NCBI GenBank assembly: GCA_036583965.1
Contig: JAZBQD010000034.1
Span: 2,542,001-2,606,000, forward strand
Source: Prunella strophiata
Lineage: Eukaryota; Chordata; Aves; Passeriformes; Prunellidae
Direction of reading: 5' to 3'
Length of the DNA stretch: 64,000 bases
Position numbers and translations under genes: made by a program. Positions 1 through 13,200 of the stretch are shown in pieces. The notes under the pieces were generated by a model, which ran no database searches, was not told where the DNA came from, and worked only from the letters and a program-made list of their open reading frames with translations. Positions within the stretch are counted from its first letter, which is position 1; the number at the start of each line of letters is the position of its first letter.

Positions 1-1129
1 AGTTCCTGTAAGAGAAAGGAGACCCCACGTGCATGGGACCATGGGGAGGGACGAGGAACCCTGGGCCATAACCCTGGCCTGGCTGTCAGAGCAGCCTTTA
101 GGATTTAAATACAAACCCTTCAGCCTTTAGAAGCCTTTAGGGCTGGGGGAGATGTCCTCATGGCAGGGCCATTGCAGCTGAGTGTGCAGCTGTGCCACAG
201 CAGAGGGACAGAGGGGCAGTGGTGGCAGCAGGACTGCTCCACGGGCTAATGGACTTTCAGCATTACAAGCCCCCTGGGCTCACAGAAGTCAGGGTGAGGC
301 TCTCAGTTCTTCGCCCTTCACCTGTCCCTGGTTTGAGTGGGTCTTGGAGGCCACTGCTGCTCTGCTGGGCTCCTGGCACTGGTGACTGGCAGAGCCTCTG
401 GCAGGATGCTCTGGGAGGAGGCCTGGACTCCTGGAATTTAATGCCAATCCTGCCAGTGCTTATTGGCAGCTGGCATGGCCCTGGGCAGGGCTTTACATGG
501 GCAGCACGGGAGCCTGTGCTCACAGCAACGCCGGACGAGACTGTTGTGTCTGTTGTTTGGAAACCCAGAGAAAATAGTCAGAAGAGCCAAGTGCTGATTT
601 TTCCAGCCACAGAGGAGCACCCAGACTAGCAGGAAAAAACGCTGCACACCGAATTCCTATCTGGGGATGCACGGCTTGGGGCTGCTTCCCTGCCAAGCCC
701 AGCCTAATTACAGATGATTAAGGAAACACGTATTTGGTGATTATGTCCAGGGAATTGCTGATAGAAAGGAGGATATAGGGTTAGAAAATGGCCCAGTTGG
801 AAAAAAGAACCTTCTGTGCCCAAGAAGAGGGTTTTGCTGTGTCTCCATAAGGAGGCCTTGGCATGTCAGTCCATTTCTAGGCTCCAAGAGTTATAGGATC
901 TGATTTGATTTCCTTCATTGCTGAGGTTCATGGCTCTCACTTTTTGCAGCTCTGAGGTTTCAGGGGGAACAAAATTCAGTCTGTGTAGACATTGCCCTGT
1001 GCCTGTGCCTCTGGGAATGGTGCCCCACGTGGGACACCAGCTCTGCCTGGGTGGCTTTGGGCCCTGGTACCCAGGTTTGTGCTGGCAGGAGGGGGGGATC
1101 CTGACTTACCTCTGGTTTGTGCCTTGCAG
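1..1129 (+). other. PFDN1: PFDN1 last intron (3' part)
   Basis: The sequence upstream of the PFDN1 terminal exon has no recognisable exon. It ends in a pyrimidine-rich run and a TTGCAG acceptor at 1124-1129. The open frames across 182-647 show no family resemblance and are treated as chance. Intron status follows from the acceptor and from the missing upstream part of PFDN1. The left boundary lies outside the window. Confidence 0.75.
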
Positions 1130-1213
1130 CAGAAGAAGTCGTACCTGGAGCGGAGCGTGAAGGAAGCAGAGGACAATATCCGGGAGATGCTGATGGCCCG
1201 CAGGGCACAGTAG
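1130..1213 (+). CDS. PFDN1: Prefoldin subunit 1, terminal coding exon
   Basis: The exon starts in phase 0 directly after the AG at 1128-1129 and reads 27 codons to a TAG at 1211-1213. The peptide begins QKKSYLERSVKEAEDN and ends NIREMLMARRAQ, which is the characteristic C-terminus of vertebrate PFDN1 (about 122 residues in full). PFDN1 is a beta-type subunit of the cytosolic hexameric prefoldin chaperone, which passes unfolded actin and tubulin to the CCT/TRiC chaperonin. This exon supplies the last part of the C-terminal coiled-coil helix, visible as a charged heptad-like pattern. The remaining exons lie to the left of the window. The convergent neighbour is CYSTM1, as in mammals. Identification is by recognition of the near-invariant tail. 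No frame damage is seen. Confidence 0.95.
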   Translation, partial: QKKSYLERSVKEAEDNIREMLMARRAQ

Positions 1214-1258
1214 TGGCACCCCTGGCTGATCCCCATTGCCTGACCCCCCACCCACCTT

Positions 1259-1264
1259 AATAAA
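1259..1264 (+). terminator. PFDN1: PFDN1 poly(A) signal
   Basis: AATAAA lies 46 bases after the stop codon, giving a very short 3'UTR. A GT-rich stretch (tgtgtctgtgg) follows within 25 bases and could serve as the downstream element. Cleavage is expected near 1275-1285. Confidence 0.8.
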
Positions 1265-1599
1265 ACACAGCATGTGTCTGTGGGGCTGCTCTCCTGCATG
1301 GGTGTGATGGAGAAATGGGGTGGTGGGAGGAGCTGGGGTGAGGGGCCTGCAGGGCATTCCTGCTGTGCCCTCATCCTGTGGATACCCACTGCCTGGTGTG
1401 GGCACTGGGGAAGGTCCTGCTGGGCAGGGGTGGTGGGGGAAGAGGGAGGTGGGCAGGGCTGCCACAGGCACAGACACAGCCATGGACACAGACATGGGCT
1501 TGGGAACCGGCTCAGGGCCAGCCAGCCTGTGCCAGATCATTCCCACTGCTCCGAGTCATTCTTGTTGCCCTGGCACATTTCTGCTGACCTGGTCCATTC

Positions 1600-2707
1600 C
1601 CCCATCCCACTCCACTCCCTCATTCCCGCACCATTCCCCCCCGTCCCACTCCATTCCCCCCGTTCCGCTCCATTCTCCCCCCCCCATTCCCCCTCCATTC
1701 CCCCATTCCCCCTCCATTCCCCCATTCCCGCTCCATTCCCCCCATTCCCGCTCCATTCCCCCATTCCCCCTCCATTCCCCCATTCCCGCTCCATTCCCCC
1801 ATTCCCCCTCCATTCCCCCATTCCCCCTCCATTCCCCCATTCCCCCTCCATTCCCCCATTCCCGCTCCATTCCCCCATTCCCCCTCCATTCCCCCATTCC
1901 CCCTCCATTCCCCCATTCCCCCTCCATTCCCCCATTCCCGCTCCATTCCCCCATTCCCCCTCCATTCCCCCATTCCCGCTCCATTCCCCCATTCCCCCTC
2001 CATTCCCCCATTCCCCCTCCATTCCCCCATTCCCGCTCCATTCCCCCATTCCCCCTCCATTCCCCCATTCCCCCTCCATTCCCCCATTCCCCCTCCATTC
2101 CCCCATTCCCCCTCCATTCCCCCATTCCCCCTCCATTCCCCCATTCCCGCTCCATTCCCCCATTCCCGCTCCATTCCCCCATTCCCGCTCCATTCCCCCA
2201 TTCCCGCTCCATTCCCCCATTCCCGCTCCATTCCCCCATTCCCGCTCCATTCCCCCATTCCCCCTCCATTCCCCCATTCCCGCTCCATTCCCCCATTCCC
2301 GCTCCATTCCCCCATTCCCGCTCCATTCCCCCATTCCCGCTCCATTCCCCCATTCCCGCTCCATTCCCCCATTCCCCCTCCATTCCCCCATTCCCCCTCC
2401 ATTCCCCCATTCCCCCTCCATTCCCCCATTCCCGCTCCATTCCCCCATTCCCCCTCCATTCCCCCATTCCCCCTCCATTCCCCCATTCCCCCTCCATTCC
2501 CCCATTCCCCCTCCATTCCCCCATTCCCGCTCCATTCCCCCATTCCCGCTCCATTCCCCCATTCCCCCTCCATTCCCCCATTCCCCCTCCATTCCCCCAT
2601 TCCCGCTCCATTCCCCCATTCCCCCTCCATTCCCCCATTCCCCCTCCATTCCCCCGTTCCCGCTCCATTCCCCCATTCCCCCATTCCCGCTCCGTTCCCG
2701 CTCCGTT
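1600..2707. repeat. 19-bp minisatellite, C-rich on + strand
   Basis: About 1.1 kb of tandem copies of a 19-base unit, ccattcccccattcccNct, where the variable base is G or C. Copies are degenerate before about 1690 and after 2650, and very regular between. The unit has no stop codon in any frame on either strand and 19 is not a multiple of 3, so long open frames arise in all six readings with a 19-residue period. These are artefacts. The - strand is rich in GGGGGAATGGGG runs and could form G-quadruplexes. The array starts about 340 bp past the PFDN1 poly(A) signal. Confidence 0.95.
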
Positions 2708-2872
2708 CCCGCCCGGCGGTGCGCGGCCGGACGTCGCCACCGTGTGGCCGTTTTGGGCAGCGCACGGGCCCGGCCCCTGCCGCTCTCCCAGCGCCTTCCG
2801 GAGGCTCCCGGGATCTCGGCGCTTCCCGGGATCTCGGCGCTTCCCGTTGCCGCCCCCGCGCTGTCACCCCAT
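2700..2872. other. CpG-dense segment with an 18-bp tandem duplication
   Basis: Directly after the minisatellite the base composition changes to dense CpG (many CG, GCGC and CCGG). An 18-base unit, cccgggatctcggcgctt, is present twice in perfect tandem at 2807-2824 and 2825-2842. No exon or promoter can be assigned. It lies in the gap between the two convergent genes. Confidence 0.7.
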
Positions 2873-3845
2873 AGGCACACGGCTGCTCTCACACTCTGGG
2901 CTGGCCCTTCGCTCCCCACCTTCTCCCCACCACGGAGGGTGACCCAGGGACTCCACTCCTGATTGCTGACAGCTGCCAAGCTGCCATGGAGGTGACAGGG
3001 AAGGTGACAGTGCTCATTCCCAGGGCAGGACCTCTGGGAACCAGGCCCCTAGACCCGAGCTTATGGCTGCAGGGGGGCAGTCTCCAGAAGAAGGCTCCTG
3101 GGGACAGGGAATTGCAAGGAACTCTCATCAACCCCAAACACATGAGCTTGGCCCAGACCAGAGCCCCAAACTGCACTGCTGAGCCCAGAGTGGGGCTGTA
3201 CCGAGCCCCCAGGCTGCACAGCCAGGGGACAGCGAGTGCAATGTCCTCTGCAGACAGAGGACGAGCCCTGGGTGATCTCTGGGCAGTGCCACGCAGAGCT
3301 GGTGTGTGCCAGGACACCAGGGGGGCTTTGCTCCCAAGGCTGGGGGAGCAGCAGGGTGGGGCACACCCCCATGGAACCAGCAGCAGGTTTTCCCCACTTT
3401 TCTGCAGACAAAAGCTTTTTATCCCTCTTCTGGCCAGGCGTGCCATGGAACAGCTTCAGCTCTAAATCCTCAGCACTACATTAATCCGTGGCTTTTCTCT
3501 TCTTACCCATTAATTTACCCCCTGCAAGCCTCTGCTCTGCAGTGCAGGATGATGGATCACAGCCTGGGACCAGCCCTGCCCAGGAGCTGCTGGGGCACAC
3601 ACACAGAGCTCACCTGGGCTTCTCCCAGCTCTGCTGTGCCAGGAGCTGCTGGAGAGGGCCCTGGATCCATAAGGGAAAAACAAGGATAAAAACCTGGCTG
3701 TACTGCCCTGTGTGGGATGAGGGGCTTGGAGGTGTCAGACCAAGGACCCCCACCTACAGAGTCAGTGCCCACAAGAGGCCAAAGACAGCAGCAGAGGGGA
3801 TGCCCACCCTGCAGACAGATTCACTGAAACAGCCGGGACCTAGTG
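2873..3845. other. Intergenic DNA between PFDN1 and CYSTM1
   Basis: Unique-looking sequence between the CpG-dense block and the expected 3' end of CYSTM1. Short open frames on both strands overlap each other and show no family resemblance. I see no repeat, RNA gene or signal I can name. Confidence 0.6.
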
Positions 3846-3865
3846 AAGAAAAATCAACTGTTGGC

Positions 3866-3871
3866 TTTAAT
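3866..3871 (-). terminator. CYSTM1: Candidate CYSTM1 poly(A) signal (ATTAAA)
   Basis: On the - strand ATTAAA occurs about 320 bases past the CYSTM1 stop codon, in AT-rich sequence. It is the first good hexamer I noticed on that strand, so the terminal exon is inferred to run from 4298 to about 3845-3855, with a 3'UTR of about 340 bases. An AATAAA on the opposite strand near 4031 is not relevant to this gene. Confidence 0.5.
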
Positions 3872-4191
3872 TATTGCGTACGTCTTGGTCTCTAGGGCTA
3901 GGAAAATCTCAACTGGTAAATATACATTTCATCAGAATGCCCTTGGCTGAAATACACCATTAGCACATTCTTCAAAGTTACAACAAAAGTCTTAGAAATG
4001 TTAAAAAGGGATTTTTTGTTTTCCTTTACTAAAATAAAGGAGTGCACCCCCCACCCCGACAAGGCGCTAGGACGGACAGACAGGAACTCTTGGCTGTGCA
4101 AAGCAGAGCGTTGATTACAGTAACAGAAAGAAGTCGGGACAGGAGTGGGGAGCCTGCATAGCGCTCGGTGAGCGGCGGGGCGGCAGCGGCG

Positions 4192-4298
4192 TCAGGTCAG
4201 CATGTCCCAGAGGCAGCAGCAGCAGAGCGCGGTCCAGCACGCCGTCAGGCAGGCGCTCTCGCCCGTGTCGTCCCTCCGCCGCTCCTCCACGACGTACA
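4192..4298 (-). CDS. CYSTM1: CYSTM1 terminal coding exon (cysteine-rich TM module)
   Basis: The - strand has a CAG acceptor at 4301-4299. The exon then reads, after two bases completing a Val codon, YVVEERRRDDTGES and then ACLTACWTALCCCCLWDMLT, ending in TGA at 4194-4192. This is the CYSTM domain: a hydrophobic C-terminal segment with a CCCC cluster, near-identical to mammalian CYSTM1 (C5orf32). The family are small tail-anchored membrane proteins with proline/tyrosine-rich cytosolic N-termini. The vertebrate protein's molecular role is poorly defined. Phase matches the donor of the upstream exon (one base, G, carried over). The two coding exons sum to 331 bases, one too many for an open frame, because of the tract noted in the upstream exon. 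The domain itself is intact. Confidence 0.95.
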
Positions 4299-7200
4299 CT
4301 GCGGGCACAGAGGGCTGTGAGGCACAAGAACCAGGCGTGCCCCGGCCCCCAGGCCAGCCCTGCAGCAGGGGCCAGCTTCCCCAGCTGCAGGCACATCTGG
4401 CTGGCTGTCCGTTCAGACTGGCGCTGCTCAGCCCCCTTGCAGGAGGAGCTGTTCCCCAACGCTGCCTCCGTCCCTGGGATACAGGGCAGGGACTCGTCCT
4501 GACGGGGACCAGTCCTTGTCCCAGCTCTGTGTCCCTCCTGCACGTGAGGGGACTGCCAGCTCTGTCAGCTCAGCACCTGAGGCACAGGCTAGGAGGTGGC
4601 AGTGCCAAGGGGCAGGTGCCCAAACGCTCCAGGTATCACCTCATGAACAGAAACTATCTCTGCCCAGAGGCTCCTGGCAGTCTGCTGGGATTTGCTGCAC
4701 CCTGCCAGCTGTGTGAGCACTGGGTGAAGCTCTCCAGGCAGGGTCTCCTACTTGAGGCCACTTTGTGCCAGCTCCTGAGGGCCATTAGGACAGGGCAGCA
4801 GTTTATCTTTGGTTCCTCCTCGCTGAGCCCAGGCTGCCACACCCAGAACTGCACCAGTCTGAGGGCAGGCAGGTGCCTGTCCTTCCTGACAGCTCCCTTG
4901 GCTCTGGTTGCTGTGGTCTGTGTGGGAAATGTGCCCTCACACAGGAGTCCAAGCCAGGCAGGCAGCTAGTGCTGGACACACAGTGCTGGCAGGGCAGGAC
5001 ACAGCTCAGGGCACTGGCCTGGCTCTCCCATGGGCTTGCTTTGTGCCCAGGAAATCCTTCCCCAGTCACTACTTCAGCTCTGCAGAGTGATGGGCAGAGG
5101 ATGATGTGCTCCAGCTTACACAATCCTGGCACCACCAAGTGAGGCAGAGAGGGGGAATCCAGTACCCCCCACTGTCTGTGCTTGGGGACAGCCTTGCCCG
5201 AGCCTCAGGCAGTCTCCCTCTCATCAAGGGGAATAAAGCAGAAGAGGCATCCTCTGCCCAGGCACAGCACCAGCACAGCACTGCTGTCCCCCTCCCTCTG
5301 AGCATTCTGTCACAGTTCTGCAGCCCTTGCTCCAGGAATGCCAGGATGGAGGCACCCTTCTCCCTTCAGCCCCAGGAGGAGGTGGCAGTGCTGTGACAGG
5401 CTGGGCTGGGGCAGGAGAGGTGCCACCCACTCTCCTCCCTCAGGAGCTGCTGTCCCTGCCCACCCCTGCAGAGCCCTGGCTGGCACCTCCCAGCGGGACC
5501 TGATGGAAACCTGGCTCCCTGTGCTGCTGCCAGGGGGAGGCTGCAGGACCTCGTGCCCCCAGCCCAGGGCAGGGCTGTGCCCAGGGCAGCCCCTGCCACA
5601 CCCACAGGGAGTGCAGAACAAGGTCCATGGCTTGTGAGCCTGGCACCGTGGCTGCCTCTTTCCTCCCCATGAAAGTGTGCACCACAGACCCATCCCCTCC
5701 TGTCCCAAAGGGAATATGTCACATGGCAGACAGGACTTTGGTCAGGCCCCTCCCTCCTCCCTGCACTCAAAGCCAGCCTGGAAGTCTTGCAAAGAGAAGG
5801 TGGAGGCTTGTGAGCCCTGACCTTACACAGCAGCATGTCAGCAGCTCTGCCCACTGCCTGTTCTCCATGGAGAGGTGACCCAGGGGCTTGGTCTGGGCTT
5901 TATTTACCTTGTGGATCCAGCAGCTCTTTGGTGTGTTTGTTTGCTCTAAGAAGGTCCTGTTGCAATCAGTGGAGGCAAAACACACACCAAATGCTCCAAG
6001 AGTCCTGTGTAAGATGGTGACATCCCTGTGCTGGAGCCCTGACACAGCCCTGGCTTCCAAGCAGCTGTCAGGTTCAAGCTGTCCCACCTCTGAGCAATAG
6101 GGAGCTGCACTGATGCTGCCAGAGCTCTGCCATACCCAAAACTGAGGGCCCCAGTGCCCTGAGACATCCAGGACCCACACAGCAGAAGGAGGCTGCCCTT
6201 TGCCAGTTAAAATCAGCTGTCCAGGACTGCAAGAAGTGTGTGCCTGAAGTATTTATGATTAATCCATTAGAAGTTCTAAGTTACAGCCAAGTGTCAGGGA
6301 CATGCTGACAGAGCGTGGCCAAGGCATGTCCAAAGTGCTGTTATGAAACTCCTGCTGAAATATTGAAGGAAATGGCTTTCCCCAGCTTGGGCCTGTGCAG
6401 AGGGAGCCCACAGCTCTCAGCTGGCTTGTGTTAGACACTGCCCCTCTGCACAAGGGGGTCACAGTGCCCATGGGCATCACCCCTGTCCCTGCCAGCCAGG
6501 CCCCTGGCACTGCTGCCATGTGCTGGAAGGGGCTGCCCAGAGCTGGACAAAGGACAGGCACAGCTGCCCACCAACAGCTGTGGGCAGGACCAGGGCAGGG
6601 CAAGGGACAGCAGCCATGTCAAGGCCTTTCCAGGACTCACTGTGGGTTTGGGGTGAGCCTTTCTGTTAGAAACAGTGCTCATGTTTGTTCCCTTTTCTTC
6701 TGCTAAAAGCTGGAAGCCATTTAAACCAGCAGCACCTTGTGGCAAAAGCACCTTTCTGCAAGAACCCTCTGAAAAAAGCTGTGGTTTTCCCCCATGGCAG
6801 GCAGCCATGGTACCTCAACAAACCCACTGACCTTCCAAGTTCAAGGAGTGCCCCAAAGACACCACCTGAAATCCACATTTGAGAGGTTGCTCCCTTCCAG
6901 AGCTCCTCTCCAAGGAGAAAATGTCTCAAGGGCAGCTCTGCCACTGCTGCAGTCTGTGCACAGCACCCACACTGGACCTGTCACACTCTGAGGGCATCTG
7001 GGCAATGCTCTGAAGAGAGACAGCCACCCCTCCTCACAGTTTGTGAAGCTTTCTTTGAAGCCACATCAATGCTTCAGGTGTTGCAGCTTTGTTGCTGTCA
7101 CCACACAAATTGCCAGAGAGATTTTAACCACAGATACACAGCATTAAACAGCTTTTCTGATCTTCTGATTTTCTGGGTGTGGGACTTGCAGAGGACAGGA

Positions 7201-10200
7201 GAGGAGCAGGACAGCTGAAGGCTGGTCAGCTGTTCAGCTACAGCTACCAAAGCATGCAAGCTGAAAACCAGCTCCAAGACAGGCTGGATGAACTGCTCCC
7301 AGCCCAGCCTCTCACCTACCTGGAGACACCCTGCACCAATCTGCTCATTTTGGACACCTGACCTTTGGCTTCAGGGCACTAACAGAGTGACACAAGTACC
7401 TGAGGACATCCAGAGCACGTGGCAGCAGCTTTACCCACTCCTCCCAGCCCATGCAGTAGTGCTGTACAAACACAATGTCAACTCCCCAAACACCACATTC
7501 AATCCCAATCCAAAAATCTCCCAATGAAGGGAATTGTGGCTTTTGTGAGATTCCTCAGTGCCTCCAAGCTAAAGCCACCCAGTTTTCTATGGTGAGCCTT
7601 ACTGGGGACCTCATCAGTTGCTTTGTGCCTCTCTTTTGGCCAAGGTTGGGCACCCCAACCACCTCCTACAGCACAAAGGGTCCTCATCACCACAAACAGA
7701 AGCCTGGTGGTACCAAAAAGAAGAGAAGTAAGGGTGATTTCTCTTGGAGGCACCAGACAGCACTCAGTTCTAGGCTCCATTTTTGATGGTTTCATTGTTT
7801 TTCCTAAAACAGGATGGGAGAAGGTATAAACTGAGAGACCCTCCCACCTCCTTGTCAGCCTTAAAGAGCCTAGAGCACAATGAATCATGCTTAGCCTGAA
7901 AATGGTATCAGTCCCTCTAATCACACAGCAGTGGCCTGCACAAACCAGTGCAAATAACTCCCACTTTGTTTTTAAAACAAATACTACAATACCTTCTTAT
8001 TTCATGTACAGTCTACTTTATCTTGAGCATATACATTTTGTTTCTTCTCACACCTAATTGATATGTTAATCATTAGCTCCATGAAGGAAAGGAATGAGCT
8101 GTACTTTTCACCCAGTTTAGCATAAACTAAAATCATGACCTTAGACTGCAGTGCCCCTTACTGCAGTGCTTTACTGGGTCTACAAGATTGCAGTACAAGG
8201 GCTTTGATGCCAGAATCAGTCCATCCTCTCCCAGGATCCTGTCACAGACATCACTGCCAAGGTACCAGCTCACCTTCATGGGGGTGATGGTGCCTGAGAG
8301 GCCCTGAGCTCCACAAGCTCTCCCAGGAGTCCTGCTCCACACCATAGGGGCCAGGCCCTTGCCTGGGCATCTCAGGTGTGGCAGGAATGACATTTCAGGC
8401 ACAGGGAGGCAGCAAGGGGCAGGCTCAGTGCATGGGCAGCTGCAGGTGGAGAGCTCAGCCCAGCACCCACCACCCTCTTAAGGTGGGAGGGCTCAAATCC
8501 CAGTGCCCTGAAGTTTACCCTCGTTTGTGCCAGCACAGAGCCCTCACCTGCACTCCTGGCTATGAGGCAAGGCCTGGGCACATGAGAGGGAGCAGCAGTG
8601 GGTGATTTACCAATCACTGCTTCTGCAGCCCCAAAATCCTCCCTGTGCTATCAGGATGGCTGTTTGCCATGGGAACAGCTGGTCAGAGCAGGAGTATTAG
8701 TTAATACCACAGTCTCATCTGGGAGGGAGTGCACAGCAGAGAAGGGACCCATAAGCCTCTTCCCTAGTTGTCAATTAAGTGGGTTTTATCATAAGCCACT
8801 TTTGCACCAAGAGCTTTGTTTTCTCTTCTTCAGCAAGCAAGAAATCTTGTTCACCACCTCTTAGAATGATTTTGTGCTGTCTGAAGCACATTGCTAAGCC
8901 AGGTCAGCCTGTGCATCTTTTACCTTCAAACCATTCTCACTCAGGTCCTTGGAAAGCTTTTCTGTTCAGGATGGAGGTCAGAGAAAGGAAAGTCAGCACA
9001 AGTGTATGCAAGGGATGCAGAAGTGACAGCAACAGGAGTCAAATGTCCCTGAGCCCCTCCTGGAGGTGCACACTTTGTCTGCAGACCCAGAGCTGCAGGA
9101 GGAAGGGCCACCCAGCTGTGACCTCCCAGACATGCACTTCTGAAATAAACCCCTCACAGGCAGCAAGTGCAGAAGAAGAGTTTGCAAGCCTGGGGAACTG
9201 GGACTAAACTTTCCTAGGAGCTGTCACCAAGGCTGCTCTCTGCACGAGGCCTCCAGGGCACAGCCTGGGCACAGATGAGATCTAACCCCCTTGGCAAGGA
9301 AGGCATTTCATTGTTCTTTCTCCTCTCTGAGGGTATCTGCTCATGCCTAAAAGCTTCAGGCCTGTTATTTCCCAGCCCCCCAACTCCTTCCTGCCCAGAG
9401 GCTTTCACTGTGTGCACAGTCTCTACCAACACCACACTCAGATTTCAGGAAATACCTCAGTACACTCCTGAGACAGATACCAGAGTCAGATGGAAATTCA
9501 ATAGCCCACTTCCAAGCAAAAATCTTCCAAAGCTGCAAAATGCTCAGAACAAGTTCCACAACTCCCAGCTCCAAACACAAATGGCCACTGCCAGAGCCAC
9601 CTGAGCAGAAACAAGTGTCATGGAATGAAAATACCAGAGAGTACAGGCAGTTCCTGCAAATGCCCTCTGCCACCAGACAGTCAGTGCTGACCCAGCCCAG
9701 ATTTCAGCCTGGGCTCAAGCAGGAACAACTGATCCACAACTACTCTGACCACGTATCAGACCTGCCCTCTTCCATGGCCCCATGCCCGGGTTCAGCAGGT
9801 TTGGAAAATTCCTGCCTTTCTGTTCCTGTAAGGCTGAGCAGCTCTGACACTCACCCCAGAGAGCTGCTTCAGCTTTCAGGAAGCTGAGCACGCCACACAT
9901 TTCAGGGAAATCACAGTGCAGGCAAGCCAAGTGAGCACTTTCCAGAGCCAGCACTGCACTGGGCAGAGCTGCTCCCCTCTCACTCACCAGCCTGGAGCCA
10001 GGCACGGGCTAGGGCTCAGCAGGAACCAGGCAGGAGATTTTCCTCAGGGCTGGAAAAGGTATTGTTTGCCTCCCCTGAACACACAGGGATGGGATTAAGA
10101 GATCTTGGAGATAATGGAAGTGATACTAATCAGCATTTATGGTGTATCAATGTGCCTGGGAAGGGTTAAACCTCTCTGGAAGGCACAAGCATTCCTTACA

Positions 10201-13200
10201 GGAGTCAGCACACCTTCTGCAGAGTACTCAGGTCTTGGCAGGAATGTCAGCAGGCATCAGCCAGCTCTCCAAAGCACAAAAACCCCAGCACACAGGTTAG
10301 AAAGTGTACAGGAGACATATCATATGAGAAATAAACTTTCCCTCAGCTTAAATGTACAATAATTCAGGGCTTCAGACCCTCCAGCCTGCTTCTAGACTAC
10401 AAGAGATGAGAGACATCTCCCAAAACTACAGATTTTGAGAACTTCCTCTGACATTTTTTTTATATCAGTAAAATCTTAATTTACTGTTAAGGCAAGATGT
10501 TTTTAACCTAGTCAGCTGCAGGGCTAGGAACAGCACAATCCTCAGCCTGTGTCAGTGCTTACTGAAAATCAGCATCAGTCCTAAACAAGACCTGGCTTGG
10601 AGGGACTTACACAGCACAAACTTCATCTTCCAAGGGTCTTGCAATTGTGTTCTGGGTGACTGACAGGGGGAGGGACAAAGCCCAGTTTAAAGCCAAAGTG
10701 CCCCAGTGAGATCCTCCTTGTGCAGCCCCACAGAGCCAAGTGCCACAGTCTGTGCACAATTTGCTCCTCATCCAGCCTGCTGCCAGCTGACAAGGACTGG
10801 AACAGCAGCCTCATTTAAATCAGCCCACACTGGAGCCAGCCTTGGCCTCCTGAGACCAGCTTGTCTGAAGCATGATTTCAGATACTGGACCTGAATTGGG
10901 AATAATTTTCTTTGCATCAGGTTTTTATCAGATTACTCCCTTCCTTGGGGGTGAGAAGCAGTGAAGGTGAGCTGAGACAGCAGCCCCAGGACTGCACTGC
11001 TTGCCAGCCAACAGCCCCTGCTGTTTGTGCAGCCAGGGACAGAGGGAGGGATGATACAGCAGTCCTGCAGGAGAGAATGCTGGGTTTTAAAGCACACTGA
11101 AGAATGAGAAGCAGATAAGAGGACAACTGCCAAGTAAGATTTAATTTTTTTCTGGCAGGACTCCATCATCTGGAGTTGCAGCTCCTGAAGGTACAGGAAC
11201 AGTTAAACTAAATGCTCTGACAGACTACTTAGAAAGGGTCAACAGAGAGAGAAAAGGCTGTCCTCCAAATTAACTCCTGCTGGGGAAGGCTCAGCTCCAC
11301 ATGGTTTGGGAGGCAAGGGGGTGACCACTGAAAGGCACTGGAGAGCCTCATGATTCCAGTTCCCTCCTTTCCACAGTGAGCCAGGCAAAGAGGAAAATCC
11401 ATGCAGCCCTGCAGAGCAGGCAGTGCCTGTATCTAGGTGACCTGTTTATCCTGCAGCTGGACAAACATTGGGAGGCAGACAGCATCACTGTGACTATTAC
11501 TCTTATCACAGCTGGCTTTGCTACAAGTAATCAACTTCCAGAAATAAGATTTCCAGCCTGTGTGTACAATGGCTCAGACACAATCCTGAGCTCTGTTTGC
11601 CTTCAGTGCCTGCTGACAGAGCCTGGTTCCCTTTGGCACAGCATGGAATAGCTTCATCCATTACGTTGGCACGTATCAACAGGGAGAGGGAGGTAGAAAT
11701 AAAACTGCTCAAATTGCTAGCATCAGCTTCTGCTTTTAGAATTAGTATGTCACTTTGTACTTTGGCTCATTCCACTTCTTTTTAAAGCATACCTTTATCA
11801 GCTGCATTACATTTCACCTCTGATTTACACAGACACGAAAGCACCAGCTGACCAGTCAGCAGTTACTGTGGTTTCCTCACACCAGCTGATAACAAATAAT
11901 GAAAATACTGGTGGGGAAATGATATATTTTCTGGAATGAGGTGTTTTCTTCCTCTTAAGCAAGCCCCTGCTGTAAAGAAGAACCTGCTCCCTACACAATG
12001 CTGCACACAGGAACCACATTGCTAAAGCTGTGTGTTTCCCAGCTTTGGTCTGGGGCAGGCAGGTTCCCTTGAGCCACACCAAGCACTGTGTGGCACATCT
12101 GCCCTGCTCCAGGAACTCTCACCCTCAATGGCCTTTGTGTGGACAGCCATGGAGTCAGCCCTCAGCCTTTGCAGCAGGAAAACTGCAGACAGGGATCAGC
12201 ACAGCTCCCAGAGCTAGGAAGCTGAATCAGACACCCCTAAGAGTAATGTCCCTGAGGCTCAGCATACACATCATCATCTCTAAAGGCAAAGGGCAAATTG
12301 TTTATTTCTAAGGAACAACAGCCAAGTTTTCAGCTCTTGCAAGATGTGAGACATGGGGTTTCTTTGGAGACTTTGGTATCAGTAACCTGGTGAAGCCTAA
12401 AAGCCAACCATCCAAAAAAACAAACCCATGAGGGCTTCTGTGCCACCTCAGCCAGTCACCAGTGAGTCTCCAGCTTGCTGCTCCTTCATGTGGAGAAAAA
12501 ACATTTTCCCTGAGGCCTTTCACACCCTGAGGTAGCTGGGGTGACTCTGAGAGGGTGCAAGCCTGTACTCCATCCCCTCTGGGAGAAAGGGCCAAGGAAC
12601 ACTGGGATCAGCTGCAGTCTCCCTGCCCCACAGTGCCCTATGGGGGTGGCCACATGGCAGTCATATGGCCACCACCACTGTCTGAACACATAACCACAAG
12701 CTGATTTCTGCACCCCAGACATCCTTGTGGTTGGCTAATCCTGCACAGACAGTCCAGAGGGGAACACACGTGTTCTCCTTGTTCAGAGCTGTTCTGGACT
12801 GCAGCTTCCTCCAACAAGCCTTAAGGTTTGTCCCCTATCCAATGGCACACTGAAAACATGGTGACATCCCTTTCTCCACCTATTTGTTGCAGAGTCACTG
12901 CTCACTGAACAGCAAGAACTTTCTCCTTCCTACCCTCAGCAGCACCCAGGTTAAACTGCTTCCCTGCTACACCTCAGATGCAGCTTTAATATAGAGAGTG
13001 AGGCATGTGAGGTTTTTCTACTTCTCCAAGGGCCAGGTGGACAGGCTATGTCCATTGCTACTCCTGACAAGCTACAAATTAAGATGAAGCAACACCCTCA
13101 CCATAAAATGCTACTTTACCATCAGATTCTGAGAGCTCAACAGTAATTAGTTCCATCTGTGTGATCCACTCAAGACCAAAATATGACACATAATTACTTC

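Noticed and set aside
1274..2979. Long open frames on both strands (up to 562 codons) over the 19-bp array
   Set aside because: Open in all frames because the unit has no stop codons. The 19-residue period equals three 19-base units. No start context, domain or splice evidence.
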